Assembly: GCF_921293095.1 (NCBI RefSeq)
Contig: NC_060248.1
Coordinates: 78,375,243-78,439,242 of the forward strand
Direction of reading: 5' to 3'
Length of the DNA stretch: 64,000 nt
Source: Ischnura elegans
Taxonomy: Eukaryota; Arthropoda; Insecta; Odonata; Coenagrionidae
Shown here: positions 1-11,225 of the stretch, piece after piece
Numbering within the stretch: position 1 is the first letter of the stretch
Layout: each line of letters starts with the position of its first letter
Program-made: the position numbers and the translations under genes
Notes under the pieces: model-generated
Databases searched by the model: none
What the model was told of the DNA's origin: nothing
What the model saw: the letters and a program-made list of their open reading frames with translations, nothing else

Positions 1-248
1 GGTATTTCAATGTTGGCAAAAGTGGTTTCCGTCCCAAGGAATTATCCAAAGATTTTCTGTTTTATCTTAACGCAATAAAAAAAGTATGAATGAGATTACT
101 ACGTTTTTATGATGTAAGTAATTGGCTTAGTCAGTCATTTTGATATTTTCACGTTTTGCCGTTTTCTCTTAACGTAAATTTCTAAATTTTCTTATCATGA
201 ACAATTGAGTAACCCCTAAAAAGACTTGATATTCTTGCCAAAAGCCTC

Positions 249-374
249 TTAGTCCATCGAACGCACCATTTCAAGAAGAAAAGATTCAAGATTCCGAATT
301 TGGTCAAGAATCCTTTGGAACTTCTCGTACAAGCCGTTGAAATCATCCATAATCTCCAGCAATTGCGTATTCAG
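249..374 (-). CDS. Terminal exon of an unrecognised small coiled-coil protein (partial gene)
   Basis: On the minus strand a pyrimidine-rich acceptor (TTTTTCAG) is followed at 374 by 41 codons and a TAA stop at 249-251. The other two frames hit stops early, so the frame is forced. The peptide begins LNTQLLEIMDDFNGLY and ends FLLEMVRSMD. It has hydrophobic residues at heptad-like spacing and no glycine or proline in its last 27 residues, so it should form one long amphipathic helix or coiled coil. I do not recognise the protein. A small subunit of a lysosomal or kinetochore coiled-coil complex would have this look, but that is only an impression. Upstream exons should lie at higher coordinates, and I could not identify any between 375 and 2.2 kb with confidence. 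Confidence 0.55.
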   Translation of the reverse strand: MNTQLLEIMDDFNGLYEKFQRILDQIRNLESFLLEMVRSMD

Positions 375-2718
375 CTGAAAAAGAGAAAACGATGAAACCG
401 TATTTATTTATGCTCTCGTCCATAAGCTAAAAGCTGTACTTGGACCGCGCGATCTTGTGCCTAATTTTTCGGATTAGCTCCCACTTCGCAGTTACTTTAC
501 CGCTTTCCAAAATTGTATTTATTTTGCCTCATGTGGATTTTTGACATGGCGGAGTTCGAGCAAGTTTGTGTATCTCATTGAGTACAATAATCGATAGACG
601 CTGTTTCGAAGGTGGGGGCCAGAATTTTTGTCCATCTGTAGTCGGGTCCGTTTGATGTCCTCTTGCTCCGCCCACGAATATACTGATGAAACGAAGGCCA
701 TTTTAAAAGCGCCGATTGATATCGCCGTGAAAAAGTGACGAAGCTATCGAAAAAATTTAATCCCTCCAACAAAGACCTTACTTATTATGTAAATGGATAA
801 CTGTAGTGGTCCACGTAAAAAATGCAGAAAAAGGTTAATCAATGTATCTGTGGGGCTCAAGTAGATTCAATGGTATACAATGGTGCAAAGCCTACCAAAT
901 TTTATCCGTTCACGGTATAACTTTCACAAATTTCAAAGTATAATCATTCATAATTCAATGCGAAAGCTTGTTTTGCAAGACACGGGCTAGAGTGTGTAAG
1001 AAGTAAAAAAAATGAAGAAAAAACAGTAAACGACAGCTTACAAAGATAAGAATAAGCTGGTTATAATTTTTCACGAATGTGATAAGAATAAAAGTGGCAA
1101 AATAATTTACTTTCCAGTTCTTTACGCAATACAAAGCCATAAGATCATGACGAAACTCCCATAACATGGTGAGCCCATAATGGTAGCCCATCTCTGAACA
1201 TTTTGCATAATATAATAAACATATGTATTTACTCTTTATTTCTTTGAAATTATTTGGTATTTTTATTATTATTGCCATTAAATTACTAAAATTCCATGGC
1301 ACTATAAGTAATTTGGCGTTTAAAACAATGAGAGATTTGACTTTCTAATGTGAAATTCCTTGCTTCTAAGTTGAATTTCATATTCATACTCAACGCAGTT
1401 TTTCAATTTCATGTTCAACGCAGTCGTTCCCGCGCGGTGCCAGTAGTCTTTCTTCAGGCAGTTGTACACAAGGCATGTATTTGCAAAATCTCACGTATGT
1501 GCGAGAGCACATTTTAAATTGTGTCGTTTAAAGCGGTGAATTGCCAGAACTCATGCAAATATCCATATTCTGATTTTGTTCATTCATTTGCGCATTGCGC
1601 GCTAGTTTGAGAAAAAATGTAGTTCTGAATTGTGTAGTTAAAATCCGCGAGTAAAAAAAACTTTCCTCTCAAAGCATACTGCTGCTTTATTGTCCTCCCT
1701 TACGGACTACTTCTACCCTACAATCTCCATTTGAAGATCAAACGGAACGTTATCCAAGTCACCTTAACCTTTTCAACTAAGGCTTTCATTGAAGAAAAAT
1801 GATGCACCTAACTGACAGATAAAACCTAGATCTAGTGATTCCTTAGAGAGGGTATTGGCCCGTTAACTAAACTGTATGGGGGTCACATTTTCGAACCTTG
1901 AAAATTTCTTAATTTTTTACGCTAGCTCAAAATTGTGAATAATTCCTATTAAAAAGTTGATGTTGTCTTATCTGAGAATTATTGGAATATTACTGTTGGA
2001 CATTGAAGGCTTTTATGAACTCACAATTAGTCATGTCAAAAATCTCATGTTATATTGCGGTTTACCACAATGAAGGCAAACAGGATATTTGCTATTTGAA
2101 TTTGAATCCCTCTTTTTCACTTTATTATCGAGATCATTTGTATTTTTAAGAATGAACGTTGAAAGAATTACCGGAGGTTAATTACAACTCAGGTTCTCGT
2201 ATATGATGTTATTTATATGAGAAAAATTTAGGAAAGGCAATCGAAATAATTTGATTCTCTTTTTCTCGCGTGCAAACTATAAAAATCAATTTTTATGATA
2301 GCTGTGAATGTGTCATTACGGGTGCTCTATCTGGCCGTATGGATGAAAATCAGATTTTAAATCGCCTCGCCGGACGATTGGAATCAGCCAAATCGCCGAA
2401 GCAAGTAGCAAGGACGAGCTCTGATTTATTTTCCAACGACTCCCATTGCCATGGTGATGACGGTGGGATATTTCTCGGAGCCGTTCGTTACGCTCATTTT
2501 CACAAGGACGACCTTTCGCGAGCTTGTTTGACTGTCAGGCTGAATTGATGCGTTTGTTGGGCAACCTCCAGGGGGAACGAAGGCGGGAAGAATCATCCTT
2601 CCAGCAAGGAAGATCAGGTTGTGTGCGATATTCCCATGCCTTGGAGGGGTTCCCTGCTGCGATTTACGATGGGATGAGAAATAACTTACGCGTTGCGCAC
2701 TACGTTGCCGTAAATCGA
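375..2718. other. No supportable gene
   Basis: AT-rich sequence with only short ORFs that have no recognisable motif. It is probably intron or 5' flank of the minus-strand gene whose last exon ends at 249. Earlier exons of that gene may be hidden here, but I could not find a convincing donor/acceptor pair. The overlapping plus-strand ORFs at 2270-2730 are GC-richer than their surroundings, but match nothing I know and have no splice context. Confidence 0.4.
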
Positions 2719-2946
2719 GTTTTCTTCTAGGTGGTCACTCTGCAGCGCACTCATTTGGCAAATAACTTAAAATTTATACTTGATCGAAGGGATTCCCGGC
2801 GATTTTGGAAATCGGTAGCTTTTCAAGTTTTTCACCGAGTAAAAGAGGTCACTCTTGTCGACTATAGTCTAATCGATCTGTAATACCAACAGTTATCCAG
2901 TACGACGCCTGAATTACTCCTTATTTACTTTGAATTGAAAACTATC
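2719..2946 (+). repeat. Diverged local duplication, copy 1
   Basis: This block aligns with 3183-3386, offset by about 464 bp. Shared landmarks in order are GGTCACT, AGC(G/A)CACTCA, a GGAAATCG(G/A)TAG segment, AAAGAG(G/A)(T/C)CACTC(T/A)TGTCGACTAT, and a CTTATTT(A/G)CTT tail. Identity by eye is around 70-75 percent, so the duplication is old. It may be a dispersed repeat that landed twice. No terminal inverted repeat or coding capacity is visible. Confidence 0.6.
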
Positions 2947-3182
2947 TGACTTAAATTAGCTGTTTTATCGCTGATTAATCGTAGGACCAGTCTAATTATG
3001 AATGGATAGCATTAATCGGCAGTAAATTTTGAATTATTCGAAAATTCCAGTTTTGCAAACATACTAAGAAAAATGTTCAGTTAAACTCGTATCCTAAAAT
3101 CGAGGGATTTGTTAACTCAAGCGGCCATACTACGAAAAATTTTAACTAGACATCATAAAATCCGTCCTAACATAATAAGGTA

Positions 3183-3386
3183 GTTTCTCCTCGATGGTCA
3201 CTAAGCAGCACACTCAATTGACAAATTACTAGAAATTGCGATTATGAAACATTTCCCTCCGACTTAGGAAATCGATAGTTTTTTTTGCGTTGCACCGGGA
3301 AAAAGAGACCACTCATGTCGACTATGATCAGCTGTTTTACCCGGTGCGGCGCCAGTATAACTGCTTATTTGCTTAAAGTTTAAGAA
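3183..3386 (+). repeat. Diverged local duplication, copy 2
   Basis: Direct-orientation partner of 2719-2946, with the same landmarks in the same order. The 236 bp between the copies shows no clear similarity to either. From here to 3924 I see only AT-rich sequence. Confidence 0.6.
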
Positions 3387-3924
3387 TCTTCCAACGCTAT
3401 ATGATTTGCCGAAGATAACAAGTCATTTGATTTCTTCCAATATTTCAGTCTGGGACATGTATTCTAATTTTGCTGTTATCTTATCATGCTATCAAATAAA
3501 GTGAGGCACATTTTTTTAAAAATTATAATGGATAATATTGGGTTTTAGTTCTTATTTGGTAAAAATTCTTGATATCTTTAATGTAAGAATTGAATAGAAC
3601 TCGCTCATGATTGTGCCACGGTAGTGGAACGCGTTGTGCGGCTTAAATAGCGTTGAGTACATAGAAAGCGCGGAATGTTAATAGAATGTCTAGTTTAGTT
3701 ATAGCCTTCATTCAGAATGATACGATTCCACCGCTTCGGACCTGAAACATTGCTTCATGGAACTATTTGTTTAAAACCCATGTTTCTGTTACATTTTAAT
3801 TTTCCATGAAATATCTATTTATACGAAATTATAGATCAAAATTAGCCCTATTATTTTACCGTCAATTTTATTTTATGTTGTTTAAATAAGCTATTTCTTA
3901 TTTGTAATCTTAAGACATGATGGC

Positions 3925-4120
3925 CTGATGAAGACAATCGTCGAGGGACAAGTGGAAGGCAAGAACGGAAAAGGAAGACCTCGAACAAAATATATGGAGC
4001 AAGTAAAGAGAGATGTTAAAGAGAAGAAATACGTAGGTGTGAAAAGATTAGCTGATAGGAGAATTGAGTAGAGAGCTGCGTCAAACCAATCCTGGGATTG
4101 TTGACCAGTGATGATGATGA
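3925..4120 (+). mobile_element. 3' end of a non-LTR retrotransposon (LINE) ORF2
   Basis: Translation from 3925 gives a lysine/arginine-rich tail containing EGKNGKGRPRTKYMEQV, then RRIE, a stop, RAASNQSWDC and a final stop at 4102-4104. The pattern GK.G.GR.RTKYM.QVK...W is the familiar C-terminus of reverse-transcriptase polyproteins of many arthropod LINEs. The TAG at 4068-4070 replaces the tryptophan codon expected in RR.EWRAASNQS, so this copy is dead. A short TGATGATGATGAA microsatellite follows, typical of simple-repeat LINE tails. The copy is severely 5'-truncated: only about 60 codons remain. The exact clade cannot be assigned from this stub. Confidence 0.75.
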
Positions 4121-5034
4121 ATCTTATGTGATTTATTTTAACTAATGGGTGCACTGATGCTTCTATAATCTCATGTATATTGTCTTCTCAGTGTCGCTGA
4201 TAAATCTTTCCAATAATTATTTGAAATCTATGGTATATGTGCTTAGAAATAAGTGCAGTACCAATAAACTAAGACAAAATGGGATACTCAGAAATCCTGG
4301 CTTCTTTGTCTTCGGCACGATCTCCCCCAAGGGATTTTTGACCGGCTGTTTTTCATCTTTTACTCGCCAACTATACACCGATGTCACGCACATAGCCTGA
4401 GGACTTGGATCCTGCAAAATACGTCTCATCTTCTCGGATAAAGCAATGCAATCATTTCTCGAACCGGAACTGCGTGGGCTCTTCAGAAACTGTTACAGAC
4501 TTCGGTATTCAATTATCCGATCATCACGCCCCATCAACTGGAAAATGGAGGGGAGAAGGTATTCTCAATCCTAAATATATTGCGTTCTGAACGACGTCCC
4601 ACAGCTTTATAACTGCAGCGAAATGTAATTTCATATCCCTTTGCCGAATGTTATTTGCTCTCCGACGGAATCGGACCGTAATTACCGATTTGATCGGCAA
4701 TTTTCCGCGCAGGATGTGCCGCACAATTTCAAATAGCTTTGGATGGAATGGCCTCCCCAAGGTCGAAGGGTCAAAGTATCCTTGGGTGATCGGAGTGGGC
4801 ACATTAGGCACGCCTTGATCCCCGGATCGTCGCATCCGGCGTCATCCCTGTGCGGAATAACAGCCGTAGATCGATTAGTGTGACCGATAAAAATAGACTT
4901 TTACGTGGTGATACGTGAAGATGGGAGGGAAAGATCGGAATTCCACTCTCCAACTTCCATCCCCAAGGCCTTGGCGTTATTTCGAGATATCGGATATTGT
5001 CATGATATTTATATATATCTGTGTTGACTTCCCA
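4121..5034. other. No supportable gene; moderately GC-rich
   Basis: Contains overlapping short ORFs on both strands without recognisable domains. Base composition is richer in G+C than the neighbouring DNA, which suggests it may belong to an old repeat joined to the element at 5035-5330. Confidence 0.3.
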
Positions 5035-5330
5035 TCCCGTGGGCTCGGGTTCGGATCCCGGCGGTGGCTGAGAATTTTCATAGGCTGCACGATCTCTACG
5101 TGAATGATGTGTGGAGGACATTTCAAGCGCAATACTCCGTCCGTCGAATTGGGCGTTATGCCGTGGTACCGTTGGCGCCTTTCGTAAAGAGCAGGCTAAT
5201 GCCGACGTCGGGTTTTTCTCCACCCTTCCTTACCTACCTTTCCCTCATGGCGCATATGACCTTAGCTGTCGGTCCCCTCCTCCAAATACCATATCATACC
5301 TGTAATCCAATGTTGATTATTGACCATTGA
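5035..5330 (+). repeat. Probable dispersed repeat (SINE-like)
   Basis: Starts with CGTGGGCTCGGGTTCGGATC, which resembles a Pol III B box (GGTTCRANNCC) with one extra base. It continues into a GC-rich body containing GGCGTTATGCCGTGGTACC, GGCTAATGCCGACG and a CTTCC(T)TACC-rich tail. This style of sequence is common in arthropod tRNA-related repeats, and no protein frame makes sense. No clear A box or target duplication is visible, so it is a fragment or a different class. Confidence 0.4.
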
Positions 5331-6052
5331 CTATGTGTGATTGTCAGGCAATAATCGTGATACATGGCCCGATTGCAAAATATCGGGTTCCATAAAAAAT
5401 ATCACGGTGAATCATATATCTTGTCTGCGCACCGCCACACACCTGTTGAGGTAGCTTGCTGGGTGTTCAGGTGTAGATATTTATTTCCTTGTCATACAAA
5501 AAAGTTTTTAATATCAATCACTTAAATTCGGTAATTAAGTAATGGCTGCATTTCATATTCATTTAAATTTTAGAAGGAACTTGGGACCATACCAACTTGG
5601 GTTTAAGTACTCAGGAGATACTTAGTTATATAAAGATATACTGGAAGGAAACTATTTTTATGTTTGACATAATATTAAATATTCGCCTTTAAGTTGGTGA
5701 TTCATTCTATCAATCGAGTTTTTGAATCTGTGATGGCAAGGAGAGTAAGTTTACACTCATCGCCGCTCTATAAAAATAATTTTTCATATACACCCGTGAC
5801 ACCAGTTTAAAGTAAAATTTTTAGCAAAACATGAAATGAGACAGAATACAAAAAGAATATAAAATCAAACAAAGAATAATCTGGAGGAGAGAGGAAAACA
5901 TTCAATTAGCCGACAGATGGGACAAAGCTTGTATGGAGTAATTCTACTTTGACAAGTGAAAAGGATCAATGGAGGGATGGAGTTTAGAAGGGAAGAGAGG
6001 CGATATGAAGGGTAGCGCTTGGTTCGGGAGATCCTGGGAATAGGCAGATGGA
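5331..6052. other. No feature seen
   Basis: AT-rich intergenic or intronic sequence with no ORF, repeat or RNA signal that I can support. Confidence 0.4.
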
Positions 6053-6060
6053 GTGGGGAG

Positions 6061-6356
6061 CAGTGGCGCAGCGAGGGCGGTTTTGGGATATAAACCCCCC
6101 CCCCCCCAGATCTTAGAGAAACTTTTAAGTTTGATCCATTTTACTTAATTTGATTAATATACTTATATAAGAGTCCAAGTATTAATAAAATATCCCTCAG
6201 AAAGCCATAATAATCACCATTTTTAACAATTTATCTTAAAAATTTTCTGGGGAGGGCCGCCGCACCTCCCGCTTTCCCTGGTGGTTATAGCATACACCCC
6301 AGGTCTAGTTGCGCCTAAACCTCCCCCCCTATCCTTAATTCCTAGCTGCGCCCCTG
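6061..6356 (+). mobile_element. hAT-type MITE, family A, copy 1
   Basis: A 296-bp element beginning CAGTGGCGCAGCGAGGG and ending CCTAGCTGCGCCCCTG. The ends are imperfect inverted repeats (CAGKGGCGCAGC). It is flanked by GTGGGGAG (6053-6060) and TTGGGGAG (6357-6364), an 8-bp target duplication with one mismatch, as hAT transposases make. The interior is AT-rich with C-runs just inside the ends and no coding capacity. Three more copies lie at 18727, 22433 and 57480. Confidence 0.88.
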
Positions 6357-6364
6357 TTGGGGAG

Positions 6365-9300
6365 ATATCATTTATTAAGTGTGGGGAACTCCGCGGATCA
6401 GGTGACAGTGACTTTGTTTGCTTATAAATAGATTACAAGGTGATGTTTGAGCATACGTCAAAAACATTGCGCGGAAGGAAAAGCTCTATTATGACTCTAG
6501 CAGCCTCTAGCATCGTTGAAGCCTTTCAATCGATCATTTTTAAGCCTCCCTTTCATGAACTTGCAGAATGAAGAGTGATGGCATTGCCTTTCTATTATTA
6601 ACAGCCCGACATATAAGTAGTCAATGATGATGCCTTTATAATCTAAGGACTGGAGCCAGTGTTTTATAACCGCAGTTCTTGATATTCTAGTGAGGTACAG
6701 TAAAAGACGCGATGAATGAATGTGGCAACTCATGTAATGCTAGACTGATAAATTAGATTGGCATTAAAAATGATGAGTTCACGCAACACTTGCTCTCGAG
6801 GAAGTAGTGTGATGTGATCTTTGTGAGTGTCTACGTTTCCTTGAGAAGTTAATACCAAGCTTCCGCCTTCAAATGACTTGAAGGTTAAAAGGATTTCAAT
6901 CGATTCTTACCGAATAACGATAGAAAATCTGATTGCTTGTCAAGCATGCATACGCTTGACATTAAATGCGTATTTGGGCATTAGACAAATTAGCATAAGA
7001 AGTTATTAGTAAGAAATGGACAAGTTTTAGGGATCAATTGGAAATAATGCCGAATCTTAGGACTAGCGAACTACTCATTATATTTTTCCATTTTTTTCTG
7101 ATTCTCATAGCAAAATATCATTTATGCAAACTCTTATGTGATTCTCATTTCAACGATTAAACGATTTATTTTCTCATTTTTTTCCTTTTTTAATCCGTTG
7201 ACGTATCTAGCGTCAAGCGTTATGTCCTAAGAGGCATATACCTTAGGAAATAAGAAAAGCCCAAGATCTGCCCACCAAGTTTATTTTTTTATCTCACCAC
7301 CAAGGCCCGTACGTTGGTTGACTAATAGATAAAGAACAATTATATAGAACAATATGATAGCAAAACTTCGAGATCAAACTAAGAAAGCGATTCAATTCGT
7401 ATTTATTTATTTTTGTATACGGACCGTCAGAGGTGATATTACTTGAGTCTCCCACAGAATCCAGCACCGTCTATCATTCCATTGATGATGCAAATGATCG
7501 CACGAAAATTGGAATATGTGAAAGTGTCATTTTCTTCGCATTTCTTTTGCGGTAGCGCGGATAATTTCCAAATTTCAATTTATCAACGCATCGTTTCAAA
7601 TCTGAAAACTGAATGCGTGAAGATCTCCAACCTACGTACCTAAAACTAATGATTTATAAATGTAGTTCTATCATCATTTACGCTAGGAAAAGAGTTTCTT
7701 TAACTCGATTCTGGTTTTCTGTTTTGTTAAGTTTCGGGCTTGAAAATATTTTACTTCCCAGAAAAGAGATAATCACTATTTTTAATAATTATACTGATGA
7801 AATTTTTACTGTTAATTTTGGAATGAGAGTGAGCAAAATGGCGGAAATTCCAGATTGTGGCTTAATAGGAGAAGTTTTTTTATAGATGTTTTCATGGCAG
7901 TTATTTTGAAGAAAAATACAATGTTTTGAGGCATTCATTGATCTAGTAAAGACGGCAAGCTTTGATTTTTCATCTTTTATAATTTTTCGTGAAATAAATT
8001 TTTTCATAATCAGTGCTTTAAAATAATCGCTGCTAAAGACCTCTTTTTTACGTCATTATCACTTATTTTCCTTTTGCTGCCGTATAACTGAGGAATCGAG
8101 ATGTTTCAGACCATCAAGTGATTCTAAGTAGAGTATTCGATCACCCCACTTATATATTCATATATTACTTAACGGTTCAGGCTATGAGTGCTTATTATGA
8201 TGATTATTTTTCCAGTTTAGTTTTTGACGGTGAACAGAATATATTATTTCAAATCGTTATGCCCCCCGATTTGTACAAACATTTGGTAAAATGAAGAATA
8301 CTTTATTTTACTTTTACTAATTAAATTTTAGATATCCCGTTTAGCTTGGTATGCTTGTACCGTTATTTTTGTCGTATTTTATCACCATTCTTTTTCATTC
8401 AAATTACAAATAGTATCCGTTGAATGTCACTACTTCATCTTAGTTTAAAAATGCTATGAATCTCAATTATTTTTAGAACCGTGTAAATATGTGCCACTTT
8501 TCTTTTGGTCGCCTTTGTTTGAGTGATGTCCCTACTCTATTCTACAGCGTCCCAGTCTTGAATTTCTATCGAAGCCATCTCTGGAGGTTGTGTCACGCCA
8601 GCCCCCCGCAGTTTGCTGAACATGAGACGTTTTAATGAGGGTCGTTTTTGGCTGCGTGAGTCCAAGCGAAGAAATCCTGCCTTTCCCTTATTTTGTCGCG
8701 TGAATAGTTCTGCTTTCGCCGATGACATCTCTCAGCTACTGGAAAGAAAAATCAATCCGCTAAACTCGGAGATGAATGACCAGATAAGTATATATGACCA
8801 TTGACCATTCCTACCACCGGCGTGGGGATCAATTCTTTTCAGAGAGTGCATGATTTTTCTGGATTTGCTTCGTCTCCTTCTTTGTCTATTTTATCGATTG
8901 AATCTTGTCATTGATTTTTAAACAACTTCCCATTGTTGGAGCGGCTTGAAAATTTGTACACTTGGTTGCTTTTGGTGACAATACAATATTCAATATTCAG
9001 ACATTTGAAACTTTTTTTCCACTGTGCTCTCATTAATTGCCTGAATTTCCATTTGGAGAAATAGTTTTAAATATTCTCAATATATGGCGTTAGTGATATT
9101 TTTTGGCAGAAATGTCTGAAAACGGGTCTGGTTTAATCGATTACACAATGCAAAATGCAGATAATAAAATAAAAAATATCTTAAAAACAAACTGTTTCAA
9201 AAAACAGTGTTTAATGCATTAAAAGTAAAAAATAAGCATTTCATAATTCGGAGAATAAATCGTGGGTGCTGATTAGGTTTAGATATGAATATTGCGTGCC

Positions 9301-11074
9301 ACTCCTTACTCACCTATCAGGCTCTTCCATACTCATTTTATTCAGTACCCACGCTTTACTCTCCGAATTGCGTGTGCGCAATTTCAAGAGATGTGCTGAG
9401 ATACCATATGCATTGTCGTTTGTTGATTTGTAATATCAGAGTTAGTTTGTGAATCTTTAAAACGGAGAACGCATGTTCCTTTATGGTTGAAGTAACTAAT
9501 TAATTTCCATCTGGCCTGAAAATCAATCCACGACAACAGTTTTAATCTATTTTATTTCAATTTCACTTACTGAATTAAATTATTCTATTTTCAATAATAA
9601 AACTTATGAGCTAAAATGAAAGTCATTATAATGAAACCTTAATTTTACTCCAATGTAATTTTATGGAAGAGCCTATTTCAAATTAGTTGACAAATGTTTA
9701 TAGCATTAGTTCTCCGCGAAGAATTCTGTAGGAAGCGAGTGCAAAAAAGGTATGCCCATGGCTATTATGTGTTATATAAGTCACAAGATCACTCACTAGC
9801 TATTTTGCGATACTAAGTGCCCTCTTCATATTAAGAATACGCTAAAATCTTGAATTAGTATTACACGACGAAACCCCGTTGGTGATACTGCTGGTGATTT
9901 TCTCTTCTGGATTTTCTCAATCACTTACTTCTAATTGTGGTGAATTTCGTGGTCGGGGTATCTCTTAGAAACAGGCTTTTGAAAAAGCTTTCAACCCAGG
10001 AATTATTCTTGAATTTCCATAACTGGAAAATTGTCGAGATATTCGCAAATATCTGATTTGAGCGAGAAATTAGTAAAATGATGTAATAATGATACCATTA
10101 TTTTACAGTACAACCCAACCGCATTGGTAACGATGCATTAAATGATGTCAAGATCAAGGAGTGCGTGTCTTTGTTTTGTGCGTGAGTGTTTTTTATATAG
10201 GCCGTCAAATTTTCATTTCTTGAATCTAAGTAGTCAGCTGAAGTTGTAGTATCGATTGCTGCGAATATCGATTTCTGCGAATAAACTGTGTGACTTAATT
10301 CTTGGATACCAATTCACTCATTATAGACGAAATCAATTGTGATAAAGTATTTTCCTTGAGAAAACTCCTTGAGTATCTAGTAAAAGTACATTCATCGTAA
10401 AAAAAGACCTACTTTAACCCTCTTGGGAAGGGATATTGCTGCATGGCCAGATTCTCATCTAGTTTTCCTAATGCATTATGAGCAGAAAGTTTCATTATTT
10501 TTTATTGAATCTTTATTTACTCTTGAAACACTACGCATTTTCTTGTTTTATTTTACATCTTTTACGGCCAGTTGGCGTCGGTGGCGGCGCGGCGGTGCTA
10601 ACGACGCGTCGTTAGTCTACTGCTGAGAGAAATTCTGCCTCCATTCCCTTTGGGTAATCTCATCTTGGTCTACCAGGGTACGTATATTTGAAATCGCCAT
10701 TATGGTGTAGTTATTGTATAAGGTAGAAACTTATGTCCTAAACTCGCTTATTTACGGAATATGGACACTTATCATGAAATTTTCAAGGTGGTAGCATAAG
10801 TTTAAAACGAAAAAAACGTTGATTACTGAAGTAAGGTCGAGTGGGAAGACCTCTTCCGTCGATCTGCAATGAGTTGTTGATCGGATCAAGCTTCTTTGTT
10901 CCTTCAGTACATTGGAACAACACTTCTCCCTTCTAGGAGTTGGAATCAATGAATGGAAAGTGTTTAGATACAAATTGCAAAAGAGTCTGAATAATTATTG
11001 GCACTAGTGCCCTTTGCTCTGGTCGCCATATTATTTTATTTTATTATTTTGTTTCTTCTTATCTTTACCTCGTT
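6365..11074. other. No supportable gene
   Basis: About 4.7 kb of AT-rich sequence. The only patch with somewhat coding-like composition is 8537-8800, open on both strands. I recognise nothing in it and see no clear splice signals around it. Confidence 0.4.
10598..10615. repeat. 18-bp perfect palindrome
   Basis: CTAACGACGCGTCGTTAG is its own reverse complement. It sits at the edge of a short GC-rich patch (10566-10615) inside AT-rich DNA. It could be a dimeric protein-binding site or chance. Confidence 0.7.
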
Positions 11075-11225
11075 TAATACATGTTAAAATATTTCCTGGA
11101 GTTTAGGTCAACGTATATTATCCAAACAAGTTATATCCTACCTAACTATTGACTACTCGTTGGCTATAACTTGTTTGCATAATATACGTTGACTTAAACA
11201 CCAGGAAATATTTGAACATATATTA
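11075..11225. repeat. Long palindrome with 61-bp arms (MITE-like)
   Basis: The left arm (11075-11135) and right arm (11165-11225) are inverted copies with only a handful of mismatches, separated by a 29-nt spacer. Landmarks are ATATTTCCTGG, GTCAACGTATATTAT and CAAACAAGTTATA. Such compact snap-back structures are typical of the smallest MITEs. No clear target duplication is visible, so the class is unassigned. Confidence 0.8.

Noticed and set aside
955-1302. 115-codon minus-strand ORF
   Set aside because: Composition follows AT-rich background (many F, L, I, Y, N, K), with no domain and no splice context.
2270-2730. Two overlapping plus-strand ORFs of 92 and 68 codons
   Set aside because: Different frames, no recognised motif. 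The second runs into the local duplication. Too weak to call a gene.
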